Shown one piece after another: positions 1-6,236 of a DNA stretch of 7,329 bases. The notes under the pieces are model-generated. The model ran no database searches and was not told the DNA's origin. It saw only the letters and a list, made by a program, of their open reading frames with translations. The stretch is from Frankiaceae bacterium (GTDB taxonomy: Bacteria > Actinomycetota > Actinomycetes > JAVEEJ01). A program made the translations under genes and the position numbers. The stretch is from positions 1 through 7,329 of the forward strand of contig JAVEEJ010000132.1 in assembly GCA_030840515.1 (NCBI GenBank), written 5' to 3'. The stretch's first letter is position 1; every line of letters begins with the position of its first letter.

Positions 1-1004
1 CGATGGGGGAAGTCGATCCCGACGACGCGGAACAGGGCGTCGACCAGCAGACCGGCCGCGCTCATCACGAACCAGAAGGTGAAGAACAGCCGCGTGGCCA
101 GCCGTCGGCCGTAGAACTTGCCGTAGATGACCACGAGCGGAAGCGCGATCAGGTCGGCGAAGACGAACGCGATCGTGCCGCCGAAGCTGATCCCGCCCTT
201 GTAGAGAGCCGCCGCCAACGGAACGTTGCCGATCGAGCAGACAAAGCTGATGAAGGCGATGAAGGGGCCGATGATCGCGTTCTCGATGTCGGTCAGGAGC
301 CCATGCCCCGACAGGAACAGGTGGCTGTAGACGGAGGCAGGTACGGCGACTGCGAGTACGCCGGCGACGACGTACCCGATCACCAGCTCACGACGGAGCA
401 TCGTCAGGTCAGAGACCGTGTATGCCGCGGCGTCGGACCACCCAGCGCGGCGTCGGACACGGCGCCGCAGCGGCTCCGCGCGCTGGGCAGAGTCCAAGCC
501 GTGCGAGCCGTGTGCCTCATGTCCGGCCGTCGTGGGTGGGCCTGCCCCCGCAAGCCGCTCGCGCGCTGCCTGCAGCTCCCGTGCGGGGAAGATCCGCGGG
601 GCGAGCGCGGCGAACAGGGCGATCATGATGGCGCCGCCGATGAACTCCGCCAGGGCGAACTGCCAGCCCATCAGCAGCCACAGCACGATGCCGAGCTCGA
701 TGACGAGATTGGTGGAGGCGAACATGAACACCATCGCGCTGGTGAAGTCGGCTCCGCGCTGGAACAGCGACTTGGCCAAGGCGCTCGCAGCGTAGGAGCA
801 GCTCGAGCTCGCCATGCCCCACAGGCTGGTCTTCACGATCGTGCGCGGACGGTGATCGCCCAACGCCCGCCGCATCTCCTCCCGCGACACGAACGACTGG
901 ACGATGCCCGAGAGCGTGAACCCGATCACCAGCGCCCAGAACGTCTCCCAGAACATGAAGAAGCCCTCGGTCAGGCTGTCGGCCACTGTGTTGAGAAAGC
1001 TCAC
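1..1004 (-). CDS. DUF318/ArsP-type membrane permease, 3' end cut by window edge
   Basis: This is a polytopic inner-membrane protein of the predicted-permease family that includes YraQ, ArsP and the SO_0444-type Cu/Zn exporters. The 334 visible residues run to the window edge without a stop, so only the C-terminal end is missing. About eight hydrophobic segments can be read, near residues 18-40, 62-80, 88-112, 117-137, 205-226, 243-265, 273-295 and 303-326. Two conserved pore-like stretches carry cysteines: SSSCSY (Cys69) and FVCSIGNVPLA (Cys256). The central hydrophilic linker (about 140-200) contains HEAHGSH, with His162, 165 and 168 spaced i, i+3, i+6, followed by an arginine-rich stretch, so it may bind metal. 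The GTG start at 1004 overlaps the csoR stop as GTGA and has only a weak ribosome site, suggesting translational coupling. Co-expression with a copper-type CsoR suggests metal export. The substrate is inferred, not shown. Confidence 0.85.
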   Translation of the reverse strand, partial: MSFLNTVADSLTEGFFMFWETFWALVIGFTLSGIVQSFVSREEMRRALGDHRPRTIVKTSLWGMASSSCSYAASALAKSLFQRGADFTSAMVFMFASTNLVIELGIVLWLLMGWQFALAEFIGGAIMIALFAALAPRIFPARELQAARERLAGAGPPTTAGHEAHGSHGLDSAQRAEPLRRRVRRRAGWSDAAAYTVSDLTMLRRELVIGYVVAGVLAVAVPASVYSHLFLSGHGLLTDIENAIIGPFIAFISFVCSIGNVPLAAALYKGGISFGGTIAFVFADLIALPLVVIYGKFYGRRLATRLFFTFWFVMSAAGLLVDALFRVVGIDFPH

Positions 1005-1282
1005 GACTTCACCAGCCTCGCAATCGCCTCAGTGGCCTCGCGGATCTTCTCCTCGGCGCCCGGGCCACCGGCTTCGATCGCGTGCGTGACGCAGTGCCCG
1101 AGGTGGTCCTCGAGCAGGGCGAGCGCCACTGCCTGCAGCGCCTTGGTCGCCGCGCTGATCTGGGTGAGGACGTCGATGCAGTACTCATCGGCCTCGACCA
1201 TGCGCTGCAGGCCTCGGGCCTGACCTTCGACCTTGCGCAGTCTCGCGAGCACGACCTGCTTGTCCTTGGCGTAGCCGACCAT
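1001..1282 (-). CDS. csoR: CsoR-family copper-sensing transcriptional repressor
   Basis: This is a 93-residue all-helical DUF156/CsoR-family DNA-binding repressor that releases DNA when it binds metal. The N-terminal helix contains LARLRKVEGQARGLQRMVE (about residues 12-30). The metal-ligand triad is complete: Cys35 (in EYCIDVL), His60 (EDHLGH) and Cys64 (GHCVTH). The spacing of 24 and 3 residues matches the Cu(I) site of Mycobacterium tuberculosis CsoR. Retention of the histidine argues against the persulfide-sensing CstR branch, which uses two cysteines only. The ATG at 1282 is chosen because AGGAGGG lies 5 bases upstream and the length fits the family; an in-frame start at 1384 would add 34 non-conserved residues and run through the operator. 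The gene is first in a two-gene unit with the permease, whose start overlaps its stop. A perfect palindrome upstream indicates autoregulation. Copper as effector is strongly suggested by the ligands but not proven. Confidence 0.93.
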   Translation of the reverse strand: MVGYAKDKQVVLARLRKVEGQARGLQRMVEADEYCIDVLTQISAATKALQAVALALLEDHLGHCVTHAIEAGGPGAEEKIREATEAIARLVKS

Positions 1283-1287
1283 GGCGT

Positions 1288-1294
1288 CCCTCCT
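1288..1294 (-). promoter_or_regulatory. Strong Shine-Dalgarno site of csoR
   Basis: Read on the minus strand this is AGGAGGG, ending 5 bases before the ATG at 1282. It decides the csoR start: no comparable site precedes the longer in-frame start at 1384. Confidence 0.85.
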
Positions 1295-1303
1295 GGCACT
1301 CGT

Positions 1304-1309
1304 AGCATA
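1304..1309 (-). promoter_or_regulatory. Probable -10 element of the csoR-permease promoter
   Basis: The minus-strand hexamer TATGCT fits the actinobacterial TANNNT -10 pattern and overlaps the end of the CsoR palindrome by two bases. Transcription would begin near 1297, leaving a leader of about 15 bases that carries the ribosome site. No convincing -35 hexamer is seen 16-19 bases upstream, which can be true of regulated actinobacterial promoters. Assigned by pattern only. Confidence 0.5.
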
Positions 1310-1322
1310 CCCCCGGGGGGTA
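1308..1322. promoter_or_regulatory. CsoR operator, GC-tract palindrome
   Basis: TACCCCCGGGGGGTA consists of two perfect 7-base arms (TACCCCC and GGGGGTA) around a single central G. TAC plus a C-tract facing a G-tract plus GTA is the known operator form of CsoR-family repressors. It lies 25 bases upstream of the csoR start codon and overlaps the probable -10 element, so bound repressor would block RNA polymerase. No second copy is seen elsewhere in the intergenic region, so the regulon within this window is just csoR and the permease. Confidence 0.85.
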
Positions 1323-1396
1323 GCGGTGGCCCTAACGCTCGGACGACCCGCGAACGTTCCGCACGCGACCACGGACCCGCTCATCCACGACGGGAC

Positions 1397-1412
1397 GCCT
1401 CACGGGTGAGGC
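1397..1412. other. Perfect inverted repeat in the csoR-tRNA gap
   Basis: GCCTCAC and GTGAGGC form a perfect 7-base stem separated by two bases (in practice a 6-base stem with a 4-base loop). No T-tract follows on either strand, so an intrinsic terminator is not well supported. It could be a terminator-like hairpin after the tRNA transcript, a regulator site, or chance in GC-rich DNA. Apart from this, another short hairpin near the tRNA and the csoR control elements, the stretch 1283-1504 shows no gene. Confidence 0.4.
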
Positions 1413-1477
1413 TCAGGCGAGGTCGGGCAAGCGATCGCGCGACGTCGAGGCTGACCGCCGAGCGTGCGACGCGTGGA

Positions 1478-1491
1478 CCCGACGATTCGGG
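1478..1491 (-). terminator. Weak hairpin just after the tRNA-Ala 3' end
   Basis: On the minus strand CCCGA and TCGGG pair around the loop ATCG, beginning 13 bases beyond the tRNA 3' end. The position suits a tRNA terminator or a 3' processing structure, but the stem has only 5 pairs and no U-tract follows. Low confidence. Confidence 0.25.
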
Positions 1492-1504
1492 AGACAAGAC
1501 TCGG

Positions 1505-1577
1505 TGGAGCTGAGGGGAATCGAACCCCTGACCTCTTCGATGCGAACGAAGCGCGCTACCAACTGTGCTACAGCCCC
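1505..1577 (-). tRNA. tRNA-Ala, anticodon CGC
   Basis: The 73-base minus-strand sequence folds as a standard cloverleaf. The acceptor stem is GGGGCTG/CAGCTCC, and it includes the G3:U70 wobble pair that is the alanine identity element. The anticodon stem CTTCG/CGAAG encloses loop TTCGCAT, giving anticodon CGC, which reads the GCG codon common in high-GC genomes. The variable loop is AGGTC, and the T stem AGGGG/CCCCT encloses TTCGATT. The discriminator is A; the following bases are CCG, so the terminal CCA is not encoded. The D stem GCAC/GCGC contains an A12-C23 mismatch. The gene starts 36 bases after the sepX/glpR stop and may be read both from its own promoter and from the upstream operon. 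Confidence 0.95.
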
Positions 1578-1589
1578 GAGAACCCGCAC

Positions 1590-1595
1590 AGACTA
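1590..1595 (-). promoter_or_regulatory. Possible -10 element for tRNA-Ala
   Basis: The minus-strand hexamer TAGTCT fits TANNNT and lies 12 bases before the tRNA 5' end, so transcription would start about 6 bases upstream of the mature tRNA. The region about 17 bases further upstream has no good -35 match. It lies in the short gap after sepX/glpR. Pattern only. Confidence 0.3.
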
Positions 1596-1613
1596 GCAAC
1601 CGGCCACGGTCGG

Positions 1614-2366
1614 CTACTCGTTGACCGCCCGCCTCCGGGTGACGATCTCCTGCACCTCGTCCTCGTCCACGAAGACCTCCATGCCGAGGTCGTCGTCGAG
1701 GATGCGGACGGCTCGACGCGGTGCGACGGGGGCGGTGACATAGGTCGGCAGCGGGACGTCCGTGGGCTGCCAACCGGGATCCATGCCTGGCTGTGCGAAG
1801 ACCTCTTCGGCGTCCAGCGGAGGCAGGGTCGATCCGGCGGGTGGGCTCACCGCGACTCCGCCGCTCAGGTCAGTCCCAGATCCTGCATGGCCTGTCTCAC
1901 GACCGGCTCGCATCGCCCGCAGCTCCGCAGCGCGGATGGCCTCGGCCCGCAGGTGCACGACATAGGCGACGAGCGTGAGGTCGACGACGCCCTGCCACCA
2001 GAAGGACAGCACTCCGAAGACGGCGAGCAGGAAGGTCAGCGCGACCAGTCCGGCGAGCACGGTCATGACCCGGCGACGGCGGGCGATGAGTCTCGCCCGT
2101 GACGCTGTGATGAGCGGGGGCGCTGGACGGGCAGGGCGCTCGGAGATCGGCTTGCGCAGCGGCGCGGCGGCCTGGACCGAGTCGCGCCGCGGCACGACCA
2201 GCGAACGGGCACCGGCCTGCTTGTCCTGGCGGGACAGGATGCGCATCGCCGCGGAGAAGCGGTCGATCGAGCCGAGCTGGTCGGCTTCCTCGTGGCGTCG
2301 CAGCCACATCGGGACCAGCAGCGCCGCCCACATCGCGACGATCACGACGACGATGACTCCGCTCAC
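1614..2366 (-). CDS. sepX: SepX/GlpR-type divisome membrane protein
   Basis: This 250-residue membrane protein belongs to the actinobacterial family called SepX in Streptomyces (septum formation) and GlpR in Corynebacterium (membrane receptor of the gephyrin-like protein Glp). An N-terminal transmembrane helix (about 3-22) ends in the family signature PMWLRRHEE, followed by RFSAAMRILSR (36-46). A basic, proline-rich linker leads to a hydrophobic hairpin (about 100-138, split by WWQG). The acidic, proline-rich C-terminal tail contains VPLPTYVTAPVAPR (204-217), another stretch I associate with the family, then an acidic segment (DDDLGMEVFVDEDE). No enzymatic motif is visible. The GTG start at 2366 is preceded by GGGGGAG. 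It lies 97 bases after the GNAT gene, a gap holding no gene, and in the order galU, moeA/glp, GNAT, membrane protein that is typical of the family. Function is assigned by homology and context. This GlpR is unrelated to the glycerol regulator of the same name. Confidence 0.85.
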   Translation of the reverse strand: MSGVIVVVIVAMWAALLVPMWLRRHEEADQLGSIDRFSAAMRILSRQDKQAGARSLVVPRRDSVQAAAPLRKPISERPARPAPPLITASRARLIARRRRVMTVLAGLVALTFLLAVFGVLSFWWQGVVDLTLVAYVVHLRAEAIRAAELRAMRAGRETGHAGSGTDLSGGVAVSPPAGSTLPPLDAEEVFAQPGMDPGWQPTDVPLPTYVTAPVAPRRAVRILDDDLGMEVFVDEDEVQEIVTRRRAVNE

Positions 2367-2463
2367 GACGTCTCCCCCACGTGCAGGAAAGCGGCGGTGT
2401 GCTCGGTCAGCGGGCTCACATCAACCGACGGTAGGCGCGATGACTTCCATCACAGCGGACGTG

Positions 2464-3114
2464 TCACGGCGTGTCGCTGTTCTTTGTCGACTCATCGCCG
2501 CCGCCGCTCCCGAGCTGACCCGTCTCGAGCTGACCCGTCTCGAGCTGGCCTGAGTCGCGCAGCCTTCGATACCGCGCGCCGACCCCGCCCGCGGCCTCTT
2601 CGAAGGTGAGCGACCAGAGCTCGTGGTCGCGCCACGCGCCGTCCACGTGGAGCAGCCGGCGGCGCACGCCCTCGCGCTGGAACCCGAGCTTCTGGACCAC
2701 CCTCCGGCTCGCGTCGTTCGTCGGCTGGACGTCGACCTCCACGCGATGCAGGCCCAGTGCGGTGAAGCACCGGTCCACGACCATGGCCACTGCCGAGGGG
2801 GTGATCCCTCGACCCGCGACGCCCTCGTCCACCCAGTAGCCGAGCGTCGCGGTGAGTGCCGCCCCGCGCTGGATGGCCGACACGGTGAGCTGCCCGACCA
2901 GCACGCCGTCGTACTCGATCCCGAACGCGACCCCCCGCCCCGCGCGTGCCTCGGCACGCAGTGACTTCAGCAGCGCGAAGAACGCCGTCCGGCCCAGCGG
3001 GTGCGGCAGCACGACCCCTGGGGGGATGGCCTCCCACCGAAGAAGGCGCGCGGCATTTCGCTCGCGCAGTGCGACCCAGGCCGCTGCATCGCTGCGGCGC
3101 AGCGGCCTGACCAC
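2464..3114 (-). CDS. RimJ/RimL-type GNAT N-acetyltransferase
   Basis: This is a cytoplasmic acetyl-CoA-dependent acetyltransferase of the GNAT superfamily, closest in pattern to RimJ/RimL, which acetylate ribosomal protein N termini; the true substrate here is unknown. The N-terminal strand VRPLRRSDAAAW, the middle GYWVDEGVAGRGITPSAV (acetyl-CoA-binding loop, about 92-109) and the C-terminal NDASRRVVQKLGFQREG (133-149) are the usual GNAT blocks. The final 30 residues form a low-complexity tail with a GQLET repeat. The coordinates use the first conventional start, GTG at 3114. That start has only a weak ribosome site and loses the first strand residues. A CTG at 3141 adds nine family-like residues (MRPLTDGPV), has an ideal GGAGG upstream and overlaps the mog stop, so it is probably the real start. 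The gene sits between mog and sepX/glpR, a position it also holds in other actinobacteria. Confidence 0.85.
   Translation of the reverse strand: MVRPLRRSDAAAWVALRERNAARLLRWEAIPPGVVLPHPLGRTAFFALLKSLRAEARAGRGVAFGIEYDGVLVGQLTVSAIQRGAALTATLGYWVDEGVAGRGITPSAVAMVVDRCFTALGLHRVEVDVQPTNDASRRVVQKLGFQREGVRRRLLHVDGAWRDHELWSLTFEEAAGGVGARYRRLRDSGQLETGQLETGQLGSGGGDESTKNSDTP
2512..2547. repeat. 15-bp tandem repeat in the GNAT gene tail
   Basis: The unit GAGCTGACCCGTCTC occurs twice in perfect tandem, followed by six bases of a third copy before the sequence diverges. Being a multiple of three it keeps the frame, encoding the pentapeptide GQLET twice and then GQLGS in the C-terminal tail. Identical copies suggest recent slippage. 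The repeat lies outside the GNAT fold. Confidence 0.9.
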
Positions 3115-3137
3115 GACGGGTCCGTCGGTGAGGGGTC

Positions 3138-3628
3138 TCAGTGGTCGCCTCCGCGCAGCTGCGCGATCGCGTGGCCGACGACGGGTGCGAGTACGGCGAC
3201 CCCGTCGCGCACTGCCGACGGTGACCCCGGCAGGTTCACGATCAGGGTCGACGAGGCCACGCCCGCAACCGCGCGCGACAGGATCGTCGTAGGCACCGCC
3301 TGTCTGTTCTCCATCCGCAGCGCCTCGGCGAGGCCGGGCGCCTCACGGTCGATGACGATCCGGGTGGCCTCCGGCGTGACGTCGCGCGGCGCGAAGCCGG
3401 TGCCCCCGGTGGTCACGATGAGGTCCACACCGGCGGCCACCCCCTCCCGCAACGCCCCGACGATCAGCTCTGCCTCATCGGGGACGACCACGGGGTCAGG
3501 TGCAGCAAAGCCGAGCTCGACCAGCAACGAGACCAGCAGCGGGCCCGACTCGTCGTGGCGGGCACCGCCGTGCGACCGGTCGGAGACCGTGATGACGAGC
3601 GCCCGTGCACCCTCGGGCAGGCCCTCGG

Positions 3629-3632
<4 letters not shown>
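3138..3632 (-). CDS. mog: MogA/MoaB-family molybdopterin adenylyltransferase
   Basis: This 164-residue cytoplasmic protein is of the MogA/MoaB family, which adenylates molybdopterin with MgATP to prepare it for metal insertion. Visible motifs are VITVSDRSHGGARHDESGP (13-31), the nucleotide-binding LIVTTGGTGFAPRDVTPEAT (71-90, with TTGGTG at 74-79 and Asp84), and NLPGSPSAV (133-141). Length is normal for the family. The GTG start at 3632 is chosen because homology begins about there and because it overlaps the moaC stop as GTGA. A longer in-frame reading from 3875 would add arginine- and histidine-rich residues that are only the shifted frame of moaC. There is no strong ribosome site, consistent with coupling to moaC. 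Distinguishing Mog from MoaB activity is not possible from sequence alone. Confidence 0.9.
3139..3152 (-). promoter_or_regulatory. Ribosome site and likely CTG start of the GNAT gene
   Basis: On the minus strand GGAGG (3152-3148), six bases, then CTG (3141-3139), which is in frame with the GNAT gene nine codons upstream of the GTG at 3114. The CTG overlaps the mog stop as CTGA, copying the GTGA junctions of the genes before it. This site would be pointless for the weaker GTG 27 bases later, so it favours CTG initiation. Confidence 0.6.
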
Positions 3633-4104
<472 letters not shown>

Positions 4105-4108
<4 letters not shown>

Positions 4109-5340
4109 CCCTGCCTCCGCTCGAGCACCATCACCGCAACCGGTTGACCTGACTCCACCGAGGTCGCGTCCTCCGGAACCACGATCAGCGCGTTTGCCTG
4201 GGCGAGTGCAGCCACCAGGTGAGACCCGGTGCCGCCTACAGGCGTGACGGCGTACACGCCATCCACCACCTCGAGCCGACCACGGAGGTAGGAGCGCTTG
4301 CCGGCCGGTGACTCGACGCCGGCCGTGAGCGCCGCGCGCACCTGCGGTCGGAAGACGGGCTCCATGCCGAGCATGCGGCGCAGCGCGGGTCGCACGAAGA
4401 CCTCGAACGAGACGTAGGCGCTCACCGGGTTCCCCGGAAGGCAGAAGATCGGGGTGTTGTCCGGGCCGAAGACCCCGAACCCCTGCGGCATCCCGGGTTG
4501 CATGCCCACGCGGTCGAAGGACATCCCTCCGTAGCGGCTGAGCACCTCCTTGACGACGTCGTATGCGCCGACGCTGACTCCCCCACTCGTCACGACGACG
4601 TCGGCACGGATGAGCTGGTCCTCCAGCGCGTCGAGGAACTGCTTCGGGTCGTCGGGCACGATGCCGACGCGGTAGGCCATGGCGCCGGCCTCCGTCGCGG
4701 CAGCCGTCAGCGCGTAGGAGTTGGCGTCGGGGATGCGGCCCACGCCCGTGGGCTGGCCGGGGTCGACAAGCTCGCTCCCGGTCGAGATGACGATGACGCG
4801 CGGCCGGGGTCTGGCGCGCACGCGGTCACGTCCGACGGCCGCGAGCAAGCCGATCTGCGCCGCACCGAGATGAGTGCCGGCGTGCAGGACGGTCGTCCCT
4901 GCCAGGACCTCCTCACCCTCACGTCTGATGTACGCCCCGACGTCAGGCGCCTTCGTGATGCGCACCGACTGGGTGCCTCCGTCGGTCCACTCCACGGGAA
5001 CCACAGCGTCCGCCCCCGCAGGCAGCGGCGCGCCGGTCATGATCCGCACGCACAACCCCGGCTGCACCGTGTAGATCCCGTGCGAACCGGCCGCCACGTC
5101 ACCGACAACGGGCAAGGTCACAGGGGTCGCGGCGCTCGCTGCGGCGACGTCGGCCACGCGCACCGCGTAGCCGTCCATGGACGAGGAGTCGAAACTCGGC
5201 ATGGGCTGGGCCGACACCACGTCCTCGGCCAGCGTGCAGCCGTGGGCGTCGAGGATGGTGAGGTCGAGCACCTCCAGCGGGCCGACCGTGTCGAGCACCC
5301 GCTGCAGGTGCTCGTCGACAGATCGCAGCGGTGTGCTCAC
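4105..5340 (-). CDS. glp: Gephyrin-like molybdotransferase Glp (MoeA family)
   Basis: This 411-residue protein is of the MoeA/gephyrin E family. MoeA inserts molybdate into adenylated molybdopterin; the actinobacterial Glp branch binds FtsZ and the membrane protein GlpR during division. Blocks in order are SMDGYAVR (54-61), RIMTGAPLPAGADAVVPVE (99-117), GEEVLAG (142-148), VIVISTGSEL (182-191), DANSY (206-210), VTSGGVSVGAYDVVKE (250-265), QPGMPQGFG (281-289), LPGNPVSA (301-308) and the C-terminal domain IV (about 335-410). In the usual PGKP motif, Lys is replaced by Met284. The GTG start at 5340 overlaps the galU stop as GTGA and has GGAG upstream; an upstream start at 5406 reads only shifted galU sequence. 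Placement after galU and upstream of GNAT and sepX/glpR marks the Glp branch, while moaC and mog alongside suggest a cofactor role. Which applies, or both, is open. Confidence 0.93.
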
Positions 5341-6227
5341 GCGTGCTCCGCGACGAAGGTCTTCAGCCAGGCGAGCAGGTCGGGGCCGAGGTCCTCGCGC
5401 TCGCACGCGAGCCGCACGACGGTGCGCAGCCAGTCGCCCCGATCGCCGGTGTCGTAGCGACGGCCGGTGAACACGACGCCGTGCACCGGCCCGCCGTGGT
5501 CCAGGTCCCGAAGCGCGAGCGCGTGCAGGGCGTCGGTGACCTGGATCTCCCCGCCGCGCCCCGGAGGCGTCTGCTCGAGGACTTCGAAGATCGCCGGGGA
5601 GAGCACGTAGCGGCCGATGATCGCGAGGTTGCTGGGGGCGTCGTCCGCGGCAGGCTTCTCGACCAGCCCGGTGATCCGCACGACGTCGGGCTGTTCGGTC
5701 GGCTCGACGGCGGCGCAGCCGTAGAGCGACACCTGCTCCCTCGGCACCTCCATCAATGCGACGACGCTGCCGCCCCGCGCCGCCTGCACCTCGAGCATCC
5801 GGGGAAGCAGGGGGTCACGTGGGTCGATGAGGTCGTCGCCGAGCATGACCGCGAACGCCTCGTTGCCCACGTGCTCGCGCGCGCACAGCACAGCGTGACC
5901 GAGTCCGCGCGGGTCCCCCTGCCGGACGTAGTGGATGGCACCGAGCTCGTTCGACTCTCGGACCAACGCCAGCTTCTCGAAGTCGCCTTTGGAGGCCAGC
6001 GTCTCCTCGAGCTCGAAGGCGCGGTCGAAGTGGTCCTCGAGGGAGCGCTTCCCTCTGCCCGTGACCATCAGCACGTCACTCAGACCGGCGGCGGCGGCCT
6101 CCTCCACGACGTACTGGATCGCGGGCTTGTCCACCACCGGGAGCATCTCCTTGGGGGTGGCCTTGGTGGCGGGGAGGAAGCGCGTGCCGAGCCCCGCAGC
6201 GGGGATCACGGCCTTCGTGACTGGCAT
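5337..6227 (-). CDS. galU: GalU, UTP-glucose-1-phosphate uridylyltransferase
   Basis: GalU makes UDP-glucose from UTP and glucose-1-phosphate in the cytoplasm, feeding cell-wall polysaccharide, trehalose and glycolipid synthesis. The 296 residues are of normal bacterial GalU length. The nucleotide-binding start GLGTRFLPATKATPKEMLP (12-30) includes the catalytic-type basic residues. Further blocks are GLGHAV (108-113), the metal-binding GDDLID (130-135), LVEKP (188-192), GRGGEIQVTDAL (223-234) and YDTGDRGDWL (258-267, where many homologues have a Lys-Leu in place of Arg-Gly). The ATG at 6227 has AGGG 7 bases upstream, a site that shares bases with the stop codon of the preceding GGDEF gene, so the two are probably cotranscribed. 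Its own stop is overlapped by glp. Confidence 0.97.
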   Translation of the reverse strand: MPVTKAVIPAAGLGTRFLPATKATPKEMLPVVDKPAIQYVVEEAAAAGLSDVLMVTGRGKRSLEDHFDRAFELEETLASKGDFEKLALVRESNELGAIHYVRQGDPRGLGHAVLCAREHVGNEAFAVMLGDDLIDPRDPLLPRMLEVQAARGGSVVALMEVPREQVSLYGCAAVEPTEQPDVVRITGLVEKPAADDAPSNLAIIGRYVLSPAIFEVLEQTPPGRGGEIQVTDALHALALRDLDHGGPVHGVVFTGRRYDTGDRGDWLRTVVRLACEREDLGPDLLAWLKTFVAEHA

Positions 6228-6236
6228 GAGCCGACC

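Noticed and set aside
3..1223. 406-residue plus-strand open frame
   Set aside because: It is antisense to the permease and csoR. It is rich in charged residues with no recognizable domain, whereas the opposite strand encodes clear families.
1397..1412. Intrinsic terminator for the operon or tRNA
   Set aside because: The hairpin is perfect but no T-tract follows on either strand, so it is kept only as an inverted repeat.
1381..1773. Minus-strand open frame containing GCSTVGSALRSHRRGQGFDS
   Set aside because: This is another reading of the tRNA gene, fused to an out-of-frame end of sepX/glpR; it has no independent gene signals.
1464..2102. Plus-strand open frame containing GAEGNRTPDLFDANEARYQ
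   Set aside because: This peptide is the translated antisense of the tRNA-Ala gene, a well-known false protein signature; the rest is the shadow of sepX/glpR.
2421..2450. Nine-codon minus-strand frame (MEVIAPTVG) in the GNAT-sepX gap
   Set aside because: It is too short, lacks a convincing ribosome site and shows no leader-peptide or attenuator structure.
5341..5406. Upstream in-frame start for glp
   Set aside because: The extra 22 residues are an Arg-rich reading of the galU end. The GTG at 5340, with GGAG and the 4-base overlap, fits the family.
4498..5457. 319-residue plus-strand open frame
   Set aside because: It is a high-GC shadow of glp, rich in His and Arg, with no domain pattern.
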